A stretch of 64,000 nucleotides of DNA from Hwanghaeella grinnelliae (GTDB lineage Bacteria > Pseudomonadota > Alphaproteobacteria > UBA8366 > Aestuariispiraceae): positions 1,798,001 to 1,862,000 of the forward strand of contig NZ_SADE01000001.1 in NCBI RefSeq assembly GCF_004005845.1. The letters are read 5' to 3'. The position numbers and the translations under genes were made by a program. Below are positions 25,436 through 33,911 of the stretch, one piece after another. The stretch's first letter is position 1; each line of letters starts with the position of its first letter. The notes under the pieces are model-generated. The model did not search any database. It saw only the letters and a list, made by a program, of their open reading frames with translations, and was not told where the DNA came from.

Positions 25436-25699
25436 ATGAGCAAGACGATTGAACGTGTGCAAACCGGTATCCGCATCGAAAAGCGGCTGCTGAAGGTTTT
25501 GAAGGGGCTGGCGGAACATCTTGATATGTCCGTCGGCGACCTTATCGAGGGAATTGCACTCCACAGTTTCGAAAACCAGCCACCGTTTTCTAAGGAAACA
25601 TTGGCGAAGATCGAACAGTTGAAGAGCGTTTACGACCTCGAGCTTTCCGCCCAGGACAGCCACACGTTCAAGGAACCGGACGGCGGCGGAGATCTGTGA
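25436..25699 (+). CDS. Small ribbon-helix-helix-like protein
   Basis: An 87-residue protein. Residues about 8-47 (VQTGIRIEKRLLKVLKGLAE, then HLDMSVGDLIEGIALHSFE) have the strand-helix-helix rhythm of Arc/MetJ-type DNA-binding proteins; the remainder is acidic and probably flexible. If it is a repressor it may bind the palindrome in its own promoter, but that is inference. No Shine-Dalgarno is visible, consistent with a leaderless message. Its stop TGA overlaps the ATG of the next gene by one base, so the two are coupled. Confidence 0.6.
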   Translation: MSKTIERVQTGIRIEKRLLKVLKGLAEHLDMSVGDLIEGIALHSFENQPPFSKETLAKIEQLKSVYDLELSAQDSHTFKEPDGGGDL

Positions 25700-26091
25700 T
25701 GACGATGACTTCGGAAAACCTGTTCGCTGCATTCGAAGCACAAACACTCGACCCTGCGTGTTTCAAACACCGAGATCACATTGCAGCTGCATTTGAAATG
25801 CTGCGACGGTACGATTTCGTGGAAGCAGCGTCGAAATACGCCGTGTCCCTGCGTGCAATGGCGGAGAAGGCGGGCGCACCCGAGAAGTTCAATGCGACAA
25901 TCACCTTGGCGTTCCTGAGTTTGATCGCAGAACGCATGGAGGAGGGGGCGGATACCGATGATTTCGCCGCTTTCGAAAAAGCGAACAGTGATTTGGAATC
26001 AATCGATGTTATTGGCAGGTGGTATTCCAAGGAACGGATGACATGCGACGCGGCTCGGAAGATATTCCTGCTCCCGGACCGCGCGGCCTGA
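25699..26091 (+). CDS. HRDH-motif protein of unknown function
   Basis: A 130-residue soluble protein with FKHRDHIAAAFEMLRRYDF followed by a helical region and KFNATITLAFLSLIAERM. I recognise this as the pattern of an uncharacterised family (FxHxDHxxxAxxxL ... KxxxTxTxAxxxLI) but know no function. The two His and the Asp of the first motif could bind a metal. ATG 25699 overlaps the stop of the ribbon-helix-helix-like gene; a GTG one codon earlier is also possible. It is convergent with parE, 15 bases away. Confidence 0.65.
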   Translation: MTMTSENLFAAFEAQTLDPACFKHRDHIAAAFEMLRRYDFVEAASKYAVSLRAMAEKAGAPEKFNATITLAFLSLIAERMEEGADTDDFAAFEKANSDLESIDVIGRWYSKERMTCDAARKIFLLPDRAA

Positions 26092-26106
26092 TCGCGAAGC
26101 GGTCCG

Positions 26107-28107
26107 TTAAATGTCGATTTCCTCGACGAAGCGGGCGTTCTCCTGAATAAAGGCGAAGCGTAGTTCGGGCTTCTTTCCCATCAACGTGTCGACGGTCTTT
26201 GCCGTCCGACGGGCTTCATCCAAGTTTTCTTCGAAGGCCCGGTTGGGCAGGCCAACCTGGATCAAGGTTCGCTTGCCTGGGTCCATGGTTGTGTCGCGAA
26301 GTTGGTGCGGGGGCATTTCGCCCAAGCCTTTGAAACGGCTGATTTCGACCTTGGCGTTTGCTTTGAACTCCGACTTCAGCTTCACGTCCTTGTCGGCGTC
26401 ATCGCGGGCATAAACCGTTTTCCCGCCCTGGGTCAGTCGATAGAGGGGCGGCACCGCGAGGTAGAGCCGGCCGGCTTCGATGATCGGGCCCATCTCGCGG
26501 TAGAAGAATGTCATCAACAGCGAGGCGATATGCGCCCCGTCCACATCGGCATCCGTCATGATGATGACGCGGTCATAGCGCAGTTTTTCAGGATTACAGT
26601 CGCTTTTGGTCCCGCAGCCGAGTGCCTGGGCCAGATCCTTGAGTTCCTGGTTGCCCTGCAGTTTGTCGGCGCTGGCGCTGGCGACGTTTAGGATCTTGCC
26701 TCGCAGCGGCAGGATCGCTTGTGTCTTTCGGTTCCGAGCCTGTTTGGCGGAGCCGCCGGCGGAATCGCCCTCTACCAGGAAAATTTCGGTTTCTTCAGGC
26801 CCTGAGGAGGAACAATCAGCCAGCTTGCCCGGCAGGCGGAGCTTCCGTGTCGGCGATTTGCGTTGCAGTTCCTTTTGCTGACGGCGCTTCAACCGGTCGT
26901 CGACACGTTCCAGGATGCGTTCCATCAAATCGTTGGCCGAGGCCGGATCTTCCGCCAGCCAATGGTCGAACCGATCCTTGATGGCGGTTTCGACCAGCTT
27001 GGCCGCTTCGGGAGAGGCAAGTTTCTCTTTCGTCTGTCCCTGAAACTGGGGTTCAGGGATGAAGACGGAAAGCAACACGCTTGCTTCCCCGACCACATCC
27101 TCGGCGGTGATCTGCGCCGCCTTCTTGTTTGCCACCAATTCGCCATACGCCCGCAGTGACTTGGCCATGGCGCCGCGCATGGCGGTTTCGTGGCTGCCGC
27201 CCTGGGATGTCGGAACCGTGTTGCAATAGGTACTGACGAAGCCGTCGCCATCCAGCGGCCAATGGACGGCCCATTCCGCGCGGCCGATTCCGTCATCAGC
27301 CTTCATCTCACCCGCGAAGGGGCGCGGGGTGACGGTCACGCGGCCGTTCAGTGTGGCGTTCAGGTAGTCTCTGAGGCCGCCGGGGAAATGAAGTTTGTCT
27401 TTTTCCGGGGTATCCGCTTCGGTTTTGCCTTTCAGCAGCGACGGATCGCACACCCAGCGTATTTCGACACCTTTAAACAGATAGGCTTTCGATCGGACCA
27501 TCCGATAGAGGCGATGGGGCTGGAATTCAGCGTCCTGACCAAAGATTTCCCGGTCCGGATGGAACGTGACAGTTGTGCCGCGACGGTTGCTGACGTCACC
27601 AATTTCTGTGAGTTTCGTGGTCGCAAGTCCGCGTGAAAAGGTCTGCCGGTACAGCTTCTTATCGCGGGCGACTTCCACGCTCATCTCGTCCGACAGCGCA
27701 TTGACCACGGAGATCCCGACCCCGTGTAGGCCGCCGGAGGTCGCATAGGCCTTGCCGGAGAATTTGCCGCCGGAATGGAGGGTGGTGAGAATCACCTCCA
27801 GTGCGGACTTGTCTTTGTATTTTGGATGCGGGTCGATCGGAATCCCACGACCGTTGTCGCGGATAGTGACGGTCCCGTCAGCGCCCATTTCGACTTCGAT
27901 CCGGCTTGCATGGCCGGCGACGGCTTCGTCCATCGAGTTGTCGAGCACTTCGGCGACAAGATGATGAAGGGCACGCTCGTCCGTGCCGCCGATATACATA
28001 CCGGGTCGGCGCCGCACAGGTTCAAGGCCTTCGAGAACCTCGATATCCTTTGCGGAATAGCCATTCGCGCTATTATCTGAATCGTCGCTTTGGAATAAAT
28101 CGTCCAT
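26107..28107 (-). CDS. parE: DNA topoisomerase IV subunit B
   Basis: The ATPase subunit of topoisomerase IV, which decatenates chromosomes. The 666-residue protein has the GHKL ATPase domain (EVLDNSMDEAVAG, TIRDNGRGIPIDPHPK, SGGLHGVGISVVNALS), the transducer, and the TOPRIM domain (EIFLVEGDSAGGSAKQARNR, then IIMTDADVDGAHIASLLMTF) and C-terminal tail (GLGEMPPHQLRDTTMDPGKR). DNPGKR-type wording and PLRGKILNVASAS are shared with ParE more than GyrB. parC is not in the window. It is divergent from the thioesterase gene. Confidence 0.94.
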   Translation of the reverse strand: MDDLFQSDDSDNSANGYSAKDIEVLEGLEPVRRRPGMYIGGTDERALHHLVAEVLDNSMDEAVAGHASRIEVEMGADGTVTIRDNGRGIPIDPHPKYKDKSALEVILTTLHSGGKFSGKAYATSGGLHGVGISVVNALSDEMSVEVARDKKLYRQTFSRGLATTKLTEIGDVSNRRGTTVTFHPDREIFGQDAEFQPHRLYRMVRSKAYLFKGVEIRWVCDPSLLKGKTEADTPEKDKLHFPGGLRDYLNATLNGRVTVTPRPFAGEMKADDGIGRAEWAVHWPLDGDGFVSTYCNTVPTSQGGSHETAMRGAMAKSLRAYGELVANKKAAQITAEDVVGEASVLLSVFIPEPQFQGQTKEKLASPEAAKLVETAIKDRFDHWLAEDPASANDLMERILERVDDRLKRRQQKELQRKSPTRKLRLPGKLADCSSSGPEETEIFLVEGDSAGGSAKQARNRKTQAILPLRGKILNVASASADKLQGNQELKDLAQALGCGTKSDCNPEKLRYDRVIIMTDADVDGAHIASLLMTFFYREMGPIIEAGRLYLAVPPLYRLTQGGKTVYARDDADKDVKLKSEFKANAKVEISRFKGLGEMPPHQLRDTTMDPGKRTLIQVGLPNRAFEENLDEARRTAKTVDTLMGKKPELRFAFIQENARFVEEIDI

Positions 28108-28216
28108 GGGGTCAGTATACCGGGCGCCCTTTGGCGCAACAAGCTTATCAAGTGGATTTGGCGGATCATATACACAAGATATTGTATTTCAACACCGAGA
28201 AGCGGGGAGGTCGCAA

Positions 28217-28606
28217 ATGACTGATTCTGAACAGGAAGATCCACGGGGCGAGCTGGTCATCCGCACTTTGGCGATGCCGGCGGACACCAATCCAGCAGGC
28301 GATATTTTCGGCGGATGGTTGCTGGCGAAAATGGATATCGCCGGCGGCGTCTTGGCCCGGAACAAGGGAAGTGGGCGTGTCGCGACGGTGGCGGTCGACA
28401 CAATGACTTTTTACAACCCGGTTTTTGTCGGTGATGTCGTGTGTTGCTATGCGGATATGGTGCGAATCGGGCGCACGTCCATGACGGTACATATCCAGGC
28501 CTGGGCGCAACGCGATGCGGAAGGCGCGCGCGTAAAAGTGACCGAAGGTGTGTTTACCTATGTCGCCATTGATGAGAACCGTAAGCCCAGGCCTGTAGAA
28601 GGGTAG
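28217..28606 (+). CDS. Acyl-CoA thioesterase, YciA type
   Basis: A 129-residue hotdog-fold thioesterase. NPAGDIFGGWLLAKMDIAGG carries the catalytic Asn/Asp turn and helix of the YciA/acyl-CoA hydrolase group, and VDTMTFYNPVFVGDVVCCYA is the following strand pair. It hydrolyses acyl-CoA to free acid and CoA in the cytoplasm. GGGGAGG six bases upstream fixes ATG 28217. It is divergent from parE, with a 109-base shared promoter region. Confidence 0.88.
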   Translation: MTDSEQEDPRGELVIRTLAMPADTNPAGDIFGGWLLAKMDIAGGVLARNKGSGRVATVAVDTMTFYNPVFVGDVVCCYADMVRIGRTSMTVHIQAWAQRDAEGARVKVTEGVFTYVAIDENRKPRPVEG

Positions 28607-28649
28607 GGGCGATACACAGACTGGCGAAACCAAACAGGATGATGACACG

Positions 28650-29015
28650 ATGCGCGGTTTGATACTTTGTTCGGTTTGGGTGCTGATGTCGTTTCCGGCC
28701 GTGGCTTTGGCCGGAAAAGCCGATGTCCTCAAAGTGCAGGTCACCCAGCAGGGAGACAGCTACCGGTTCGATGTCACTGTCGCCCATGAAGACACGGGCT
28801 GGGATCACTATGCCGATGCCTGGGAAGTGGTCGGGCCCGACGGAAAGGTCCTTGGCGTTCGAACCCTGTTCCATCCGCATGTCGACGAACAGCCGTTCAC
28901 GCGGTCGCTTTCGGGCGTGAAAATACCGGCCGGAGTGGATCAAGTAACCGTCCGCGCCCATGACAAGGTGGATGGCTGGGGCGGTGCCGAAGCCACCGTG
29001 AAAATTCCCCGCTAG
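28650..29015 (+). CDS. Exported protein of unknown function
   Basis: A 121-residue protein with a clear signal peptide (about residues 1-21, ending FPAVALAGK). The mature part is beta-rich with conserved-looking HEDTGWDHYADAWEVVGPDG, RTLFHPHVDEQPFTRSLSGV and VRAHDKVDGWGG; the several His and Asp residues might bind metal. I know this as a recurring hypothetical in proteobacteria, with no assigned role. It is 43 bases downstream of the thioesterase gene on the same strand. Confidence 0.7.
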   Translation: MRGLILCSVWVLMSFPAVALAGKADVLKVQVTQQGDSYRFDVTVAHEDTGWDHYADAWEVVGPDGKVLGVRTLFHPHVDEQPFTRSLSGVKIPAGVDQVTVRAHDKVDGWGGAEATVKIPR

Positions 29016-29167
29016 AACGATGATGCCGACGGGCCGAAGCTTTGGGCGAACCCCCGTGCGCGATGAACTGTCCTCAATACGTTGAGCAATGCCAATCGCT
29101 TTGAACTTCGAGGTTCGATCCGTCAGGATTGATGGTTACTGGACGACGTTTTGGCGATGGGGGCGAT

Positions 29168-30409
29168 ATGCGGTATTCGGAACATGTGAAACAGGATCGG
29201 CTGTGGGACCGGTTGATGGATTTGGCGCAGATCGGGGCAACCGCGAAAGGCGGCGTGAACCGGCAGGCACTCACGCAGGAAGACGGCACGGCCCGTCGCA
29301 TGTTGGCGGATTGGGCGTTGTCCCGGGGATTCTCGATTTTTCAGGATGAGATCGGGAATTTGTTTGTTCGCCGCTCGGGCCAAGACGACACCTTGCCACC
29401 CGTGACGACCGGCTCGCATCTGGATACCCAGCCGACCGGTGGCCGTTTCGACGGCGCTTATGGCGTGATGGCCGGGTTCGAGGCGCTGGAAGCGCTGGAA
29501 GATGCCGGCGCCTTAACAAAGCATCCGGTCGAAGTTGTCGCCTGGACGAACGAGGAAGGGGCACGGTTTCCACCGTCTTGCATGGGCTCCGGCGTCTATA
29601 CTGGCCGTTATTCGCTGGAATGGGCACAGGCGATCCGGGACCCGGAAGGGATGAGTGTCGGGGAAGCGTTGGTGTCGGTGATGGCCAGGACGGAAGATGC
29701 CAGGCCACGCGACTTCGGGGCGCCGCTGGCCGCCTATATCGAAGCGCATATCGAACAGGGTCCGGTCCTTGTCACGGAAGGGGAAACCATCGGCGTCGTA
29801 ACCTCTGTGCAAAGCCAGAACCTGTTTGAAATCGAAATTTTCGGGGAAGAAGCGCATGCGGGCACCACGCCACGGGCGAACCGGTCCGATGCGGTGCTCG
29901 CTGCCGTCGAGGTAATAGCGCGTCTTGAAAAAGAAGCCTTGGATGATGCCGATGCGATGCGTTTCACAGTTGGAAGGTTCATTGCGAAACCTGGCGCGCC
30001 GAACACGGTGCCGAGTCATGTGACATTCACGATAGACCTGCGACATCCGGAAAATGCGGAGATTGAGCGGATGTCGGACTTGATCGGGCGGCTGCCGGCG
30101 ACTGTCGCGGGTGCGCGGCGGTGCCGGGCCCAAGTCAAGCGCTTGTCGGACTCGCCTGTGACGCCTTTTACGCCTGAGATTGTTGACTTGATCGATGAAT
30201 GTCGGTTGGCGCTTGGTCTGCCCGGACGGCGGATGCCGTCCGGCGCGGGACATGACGCGATGTATATTCCCCCGCTTGCCCCCACTGGCATGATTTTCGT
30301 GCCCTGCGTGGATGGGATCAGCCATAACGAAGCGGAGGATGCTTTGCCGGAAGACTTGGCGGCGGGCGCGCGGGTTTTGGCGGATTGTCTTGCCGAACTG
30401 GCGGGCTGA
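29168..30409 (+). CDS. Zn-dependent amidohydrolase, carbamoyl-amino-acid hydrolase/allantoate type
   Basis: An M20-family binuclear metal hydrolase of 413 residues. The metal ligands are visible: His84 (GSHLDTQ), Asp95 (GRFDGAYG), Glu130 (NEEGARF, after catalytic Glu129), His194 (EAHIEQGP) and a final His in GISHNEAED. The set NEEGARF and EAHIEQGPVL is characteristic of N-carbamoyl-L-amino acid hydrolase, beta-ureidopropionase and allantoate amidohydrolase; which one cannot be told. Start at ATG 29168 after GGGGGC; the frame opens at 29129. No purine or hydantoin genes are adjacent. Confidence 0.87.
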   Translation: MRYSEHVKQDRLWDRLMDLAQIGATAKGGVNRQALTQEDGTARRMLADWALSRGFSIFQDEIGNLFVRRSGQDDTLPPVTTGSHLDTQPTGGRFDGAYGVMAGFEALEALEDAGALTKHPVEVVAWTNEEGARFPPSCMGSGVYTGRYSLEWAQAIRDPEGMSVGEALVSVMARTEDARPRDFGAPLAAYIEAHIEQGPVLVTEGETIGVVTSVQSQNLFEIEIFGEEAHAGTTPRANRSDAVLAAVEVIARLEKEALDDADAMRFTVGRFIAKPGAPNTVPSHVTFTIDLRHPENAEIERMSDLIGRLPATVAGARRCRAQVKRLSDSPVTPFTPEIVDLIDECRLALGLPGRRMPSGAGHDAMYIPPLAPTGMIFVPCVDGISHNEAEDALPEDLAAGARVLADCLAELAG

Positions 30410-30422
30410 ACCAGCAGAAACG

Positions 30423-30438
30423 TGCGGCTAGGGCCGCA
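30423..30438. terminator. Weak hairpin between convergent genes
   Basis: TGCGGC (30423-30428) pairs with GCCGCA (30433-30438) around a 4-base loop, in the 50-base gap between the convergent amidohydrolase and BLUF-like genes. There is no U run, so termination is uncertain. Confidence 0.3.
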
Positions 30439-30459
30439 TGAAACCGGGGTGGACCTGGA

Positions 30460-30939
30460 CTAGAAGGAAATCTCGAAATAGTCGTCCTGCAGCGCTTCTT
30501 GCAGAAGGTCTTCCGATGCCTGCATTTGCGGCCGGTTCTGCGCCAGTGCGGCGAACAGCGCGACAGCAGCGCGCTGGTTCAACAGCGAGGGGATGATGGT
30601 TTTGCGGCCGTAGAGGCGCATGCAGAGTTCTTCTGAAAACGCTTTGCCGCTGACAAAAGCCATTGGATCTTCGGGGACGAGCCGGTCCTCAATCTCTCCC
30701 ACGCCATAGAATGTCACGTCACGATGGCGGCGGTCCTGATTGATTTTCGAGAAGATAGTGGAGACGGCTTCCCGCGACCCCTCGAGGTAATGCATGAAAT
30801 GCGTCGAGGTCAGCCCGAGCAGCCCGGTGACCTGCAAACGTTCGTTGTTTCGGCGCGAAGCGGCCAGAATCGGTTCGAGGTCCGTGAAGCGGAAAGTGTC
30901 TGCTGGCTTGCTGTAGTAAGCTAACCGTATTTCTTTCAT
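30460..30939 (-). CDS. BLUF-fold protein, flavin-switch Gln replaced by His
   Basis: A 159-residue protein whose first about 95 residues match the BLUF blue-light domain: RLAYYSKPADTFRFTDLEPI, RRNNERLQVTGLLGL, HFMHYLEGSREAVSTIFSKI, RRHRDVTFYGVGEIEDR. Tyr8 and Asn32 are present, but the Gln of the FLQVLEG motif, needed for the normal photocycle, is His50, and the Trp/Met of strand 5 is absent. The C-terminal 60 residues are helical and end DDYFEISF, shared with the upstream paralogue. No output domain is attached. It follows that paralogue on the same strand after 81 bases. Confidence 0.82.
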   Translation of the reverse strand: MKEIRLAYYSKPADTFRFTDLEPILAASRRNNERLQVTGLLGLTSTHFMHYLEGSREAVSTIFSKINQDRRHRDVTFYGVGEIEDRLVPEDPMAFVSGKAFSEELCMRLYGRKTIIPSLLNQRAAVALFAALAQNRPQMQASEDLLQEALQDDYFEISF

Positions 30940-31020
30940 TCAATTACCTTCGCCCATTCCGCCCCGGAAACTCTTGGGGAAGCTGTTCCGAAGGCTCAGG
31001 TCGCGTTTTCCAGCGGGTGC

Positions 31021-31500
31021 CTAGACCGCAATTTCGAAATAGTCTTCGTTCGCGCAATCGTCGATCAGCTGCTGCGACTTTGCCAGAATATCACATTTCC
31101 GGCTGGCTTTCAGCAGCAGGCGCTTCGCATTCTCGAAGCTCAAAAGCGACGGCAGAATACGAGGCATCTTGATCGCCTCGCGGCAGAAATCGACGCTGAA
31201 AGCGTCGGCGGAGATAAAATCGACAGGGCCGGCGTCGAACATGCGCTCGTTGATTTCTTCCATGCCAAACAGCACGACGTTGCGGAAATTGGGGTCGCAC
31301 ATAATGTTCGAAAAAGACTGAGAGACCGCCTCGCGCGGCCCTTCCATGACATACATGAAATGGGTCTGAGTCATCGCCATAACAGCGGAAATTCCAAAAT
31401 TGCCGTTATATTCCCGGTTCTTATCGAGAATCCCTGCCAAGTTCGTCAGACGGAATGCGTCGGACGGCTGGCAATAAAGGGCAAGTCTCGTTTGCTTCAT
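31021..31500 (-). CDS. BLUF-fold protein, key Tyr and Gln both replaced
   Basis: A 159-residue paralogue of the neighbouring protein, aligning end to end without gaps. Asn32 is kept, but the switch Tyr position is Leu8 (RLALYCQ, with a Tyr one residue later), the switch Gln is Tyr50 (FMYVMEG), and the ITG turn reads ISA. Classical BLUF photochemistry is therefore unlikely; it may bind flavin differently, or only pair with its sibling. The C-terminus ends NEDYFEIAV. A palindrome overlaps the expected ribosome-site region. It is probably the first gene of the pair. Confidence 0.78.
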   Translation of the reverse strand: MKQTRLALYCQPSDAFRLTNLAGILDKNREYNGNFGISAVMAMTQTHFMYVMEGPREAVSQSFSNIMCDPNFRNVVLFGMEEINERMFDAGPVDFISADAFSVDFCREAIKMPRILPSLLSFENAKRLLLKASRKCDILAKSQQLIDDCANEDYFEIAV

Positions 31501-31515
31501 GGTCGAACCGGTAAC

Positions 31516-31529
31516 TTAGATTTATCTAA
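31516..31529. promoter_or_regulatory. Palindrome upstream of the BLUF-like pair
   Basis: TTAGAT (31516-31521) and ATCTAA (31524-31529) form a perfect inverted repeat with a 2-base centre, 16 bases before the start codon of the first BLUF-like gene, where a ribosome site would normally be. Candidate operator. Confidence 0.4.
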
Positions 31530-31696
31530 TTTGGACTTTGCCGAGAATACAGGCCAAAGATTTACAAAAGGTTACTCCGGTAGGCCTCCGTCATCCTAAA
31601 GGCTTGGGCACGGAATAACGCGTTTCTTCCCTGGTCATTTGCAGTGATGACAGGTTGCCGAAATCGTCTGAAGGCATGGGGATGCGACAAAGCAAA

Positions 31697-31723
31697 AGCC
31701 CCGCCGGTTTGGCCGGCGGGGCT
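31697..31723 (-). terminator. Rho-independent terminator of glnA
   Basis: An 11-bp stem, AGCCCCGCCGG (31697-31707) with CCGGCGGGGCT (31713-31723), 5-base loop. On the minus strand it is followed by TTTT. It lies 51 bases past the glnA stop. Confidence 0.9.
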
Positions 31724-31773
31724 CTCGGAAACGCATCCTTCACCCGGCTTCTGAACCGGGATCGGGAAGGGAA

Positions 31774-33183
31774 TTACGCGCTGTAGTACATTTCGTATTC
31801 GACCGGATGCGTCGTGTGCTCCAGGCGGTACACTTCTTCCCACTTCAGGTCGAGATAACCGTCGATCATTTCGTCGGTCATGACACCACCGGCCTTCAGG
31901 AAGTCGCGGTCGGCATCGAGTGATTCCAGCGCTTCGCGGAGCGAACCGCAAACCGTCGGCACTTCAGCCAGTTCTTCCGGCGGCAGGTCGTACAGATCCT
32001 TATCCATCGGATCGCCCGGATGGATCTTGTTCTGGATCCCGTCAAGGCCGGCCATCAGCATCGCGGAGTAAGCCAGATAGGGGTTGGCGGTCGCATCCGG
32101 GAAACGAACTTCGACGCGCTTGCCCTTCGGGCTGGAGACGTACGGGATACGGCAGGAGGCCGACCGGTTACGGGCGGAATAGGCCAGCAACACCGGTGCT
32201 TCGAAACCCGGGATCAGACGCTTGTAGCTGTTGGTCGACGGGTTGGTGAAGGCGTTCAGGGCCTTGGCGTGTTTGATGATGCCGCCGATATAGTACAGGC
32301 AGGTTTCGCTGAGGTCGGCATAACCCGAACCGGCGAACATGTTCTTGCCGTCCTTCCAGATCGACTGGTGGGTGTGCATGCCCGAACCATTATCGCCAAC
32401 AACCGGCTTCGGCATGAAGGTCGCGGTCTTGCCATAGGCGTGGGCTACCATGTGAACGCAGTATTTGTACTTCTGCATGGTGTCCGCGGTTTCGACCAAC
32501 GTGTCGAACTTGATACCCAGTTCATGCTGGGAAGGCGCCACTTCGTGATGGTGCTTTTCCATGTCCAGGCCCATTTCGACCATGACGCTGACCATTTCAG
32601 CGCGCATGTCCGTGCCGCTATCGACCGGCGCAACCGGGAAGTAACCGCCCTTGGTCGCCGGACGGTGGCCGGTGTTGCCGTCTTCGAAATCGGCGAAGCT
32701 GTTGTAGGGGTCTTCTTCGGAATCGATCTTGTAGGCCATGAATTCCTGATTCGTGGACCACTTAACGTCGTCGAACACGAAGAATTCAGCTTCCGGTCCG
32801 AAATAGGCGGTGTCGCCGATGCCCAGCGATTCCATGTAGGACAGCGCCTTCTTGCAGATCGAGCGCGGGTCACGTTCATACGGCTGGCCGGTGGACGGTT
32901 CCAGAATGTCGCAGAACAGAATCAACTGCGGCTGCGCGGTGAAGGGGTCCATGACGGCCGAGCTCAAGTCCGGCTTCAGAATCATGTCGGACTCGTTGAT
33001 GGCCTTCCAGCCGGCGATCGACGAACCGTCGAACATGATACCCTCGGTGAGGGTCTCTTCATCGATGGTCGTGATGTACTGTGCCGTGTGCTGCCACTTG
33101 CCGCGCGGGTCGGTGAACCGGAAATCGACGTATTTAACATCGTTTTCCTCGATCATTTTCATGACGGTCTGAACGTCTGACAT
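31774..33183 (-). CDS. glnA: Glutamine synthetase, type I
   Basis: Makes glutamine from glutamate, ammonia and ATP; the main route of ammonia assimilation. The 469-residue length equals the E. coli enzyme. Visible hallmarks: [18 protein letters not shown] near residue 50, the metal-binding VPVDSGTD-like region, [15 protein letters not shown], the ATP-binding [20 protein letters not shown], and the adenylylation site in [12 protein letters not shown], where the Tyr is the target of GlnE. AGAGGAAG upstream supports the start. It follows glnB after 97 bases, and the pair is the standard alphaproteobacterial glnBA unit. Confidence 0.97.
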   Translation of the reverse strand: MSDVQTVMKMIEENDVKYVDFRFTDPRGKWQHTAQYITTIDEETLTEGIMFDGSSIAGWKAINESDMILKPDLSSAVMDPFTAQPQLILFCDILEPSTGQPYERDPRSICKKALSYMESLGIGDTAYFGPEAEFFVFDDVKWSTNQEFMAYKIDSEEDPYNSFADFEDGNTGHRPATKGGYFPVAPVDSGTDMRAEMVSVMVEMGLDMEKHHHEVAPSQHELGIKFDTLVETADTMQKYKYCVHMVAHAYGKTATFMPKPVVGDNGSGMHTHQSIWKDGKNMFAGSGYADLSETCLYYIGGIIKHAKALNAFTNPSTNSYKRLIPGFEAPVLLAYSARNRSASCRIPYVSSPKGKRVEVRFPDATANPYLAYSAMLMAGLDGIQNKIHPGDPMDKDLYDLPPEELAEVPTVCGSLREALESLDADRDFLKAGGVMTDEMIDGYLDLKWEEVYRLEHTTHPVEYEMYYSA

Positions 33184-33242
33184 GTTCTCGTCTTCCTCTT
33201 GTTAAGAACTTGCGTTGTTGGTGGGGCGGGAAACTGGCATCG

Positions 33243-33258
33243 GACCGGCTCACCGGTC
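33243..33258 (-). promoter_or_regulatory. Intercistronic hairpin between glnB and glnA
   Basis: GACCGG (33243-33248) and CCGGTC (33253-33258) pair around a 4-base loop in the 97-base gap. It has no U run. It could set the glnB to glnA mRNA ratio by processing or partial termination. Confidence 0.4.
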
Positions 33259-33280
33259 TCGGTAGTTTCCGCATCCCGGT

Positions 33281-33634
<354 letters not shown>

Positions 33635-33713
33635 TCAGATGACAGCGGTGAGAGACTTTCCGCTGGTGCTACATGATTGGCGACCGAACAGGGGCTCGGT
33701 CGTAATACCCGCC

Positions 33714-33732
33714 TTTGCATCGCCTATGCCAA
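33714..33732 (-). promoter_or_regulatory. Candidate sigma54 promoter of glnB-glnA
   Basis: Read on the minus strand the sequence is TTGGCATAGGCGATGCAAA. It has GG at -24 and GC at -12 with exactly the sigma54 spacing; TTGGCAT fits the -24 box well and ATGC differs from TTGC by one base at -12. RpoN/NtrC control of glnBA is established in related bacteria such as Azospirillum. Confidence 0.65.
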
Positions 33733-33806
33733 TCTCTCGGATCATGTTTTACCCGCGATTACAAAGGGTTGAGGTGAGGTGGCCTTTTTTCCAGGCACCC
33801 ACGTGT

Positions 33807-33840
33807 GATTAAAAAATATGCAATTGCGTATTTTTTGATC
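33807..33840. repeat. 34-base AT-rich palindrome
   Basis: A near-perfect inverted repeat centred on GCAATTGC, with A6 and T6 tracts on either side and outer GATT/GATC; 15 of 17 positions pair. It lies 75 bases upstream of the candidate sigma54 promoter of glnB and 72 bases past the aminotransferase stop. It could be a regulator binding site or, less likely given its AT-rich stem, a terminator. Confidence 0.6.
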
Positions 33841-33911
33841 CCGGCAGTCGGAGGATACGTGATGACAAGCAGAACGGCGACAAAATTGTGCTGACGACAA
33901 GGGGATATACA

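Noticed and set aside
25436-26091. Firm call of a toxin-antitoxin system
   Set aside because: Layout is suggestive, but the second protein matches no toxin family known to me, so it is reported only as a hypothesis.
32020-33180. A 386-codon plus-strand frame over glnA
   Set aside because: It mirrors the glutamine synthetase coding frame and lacks any ribosome site.
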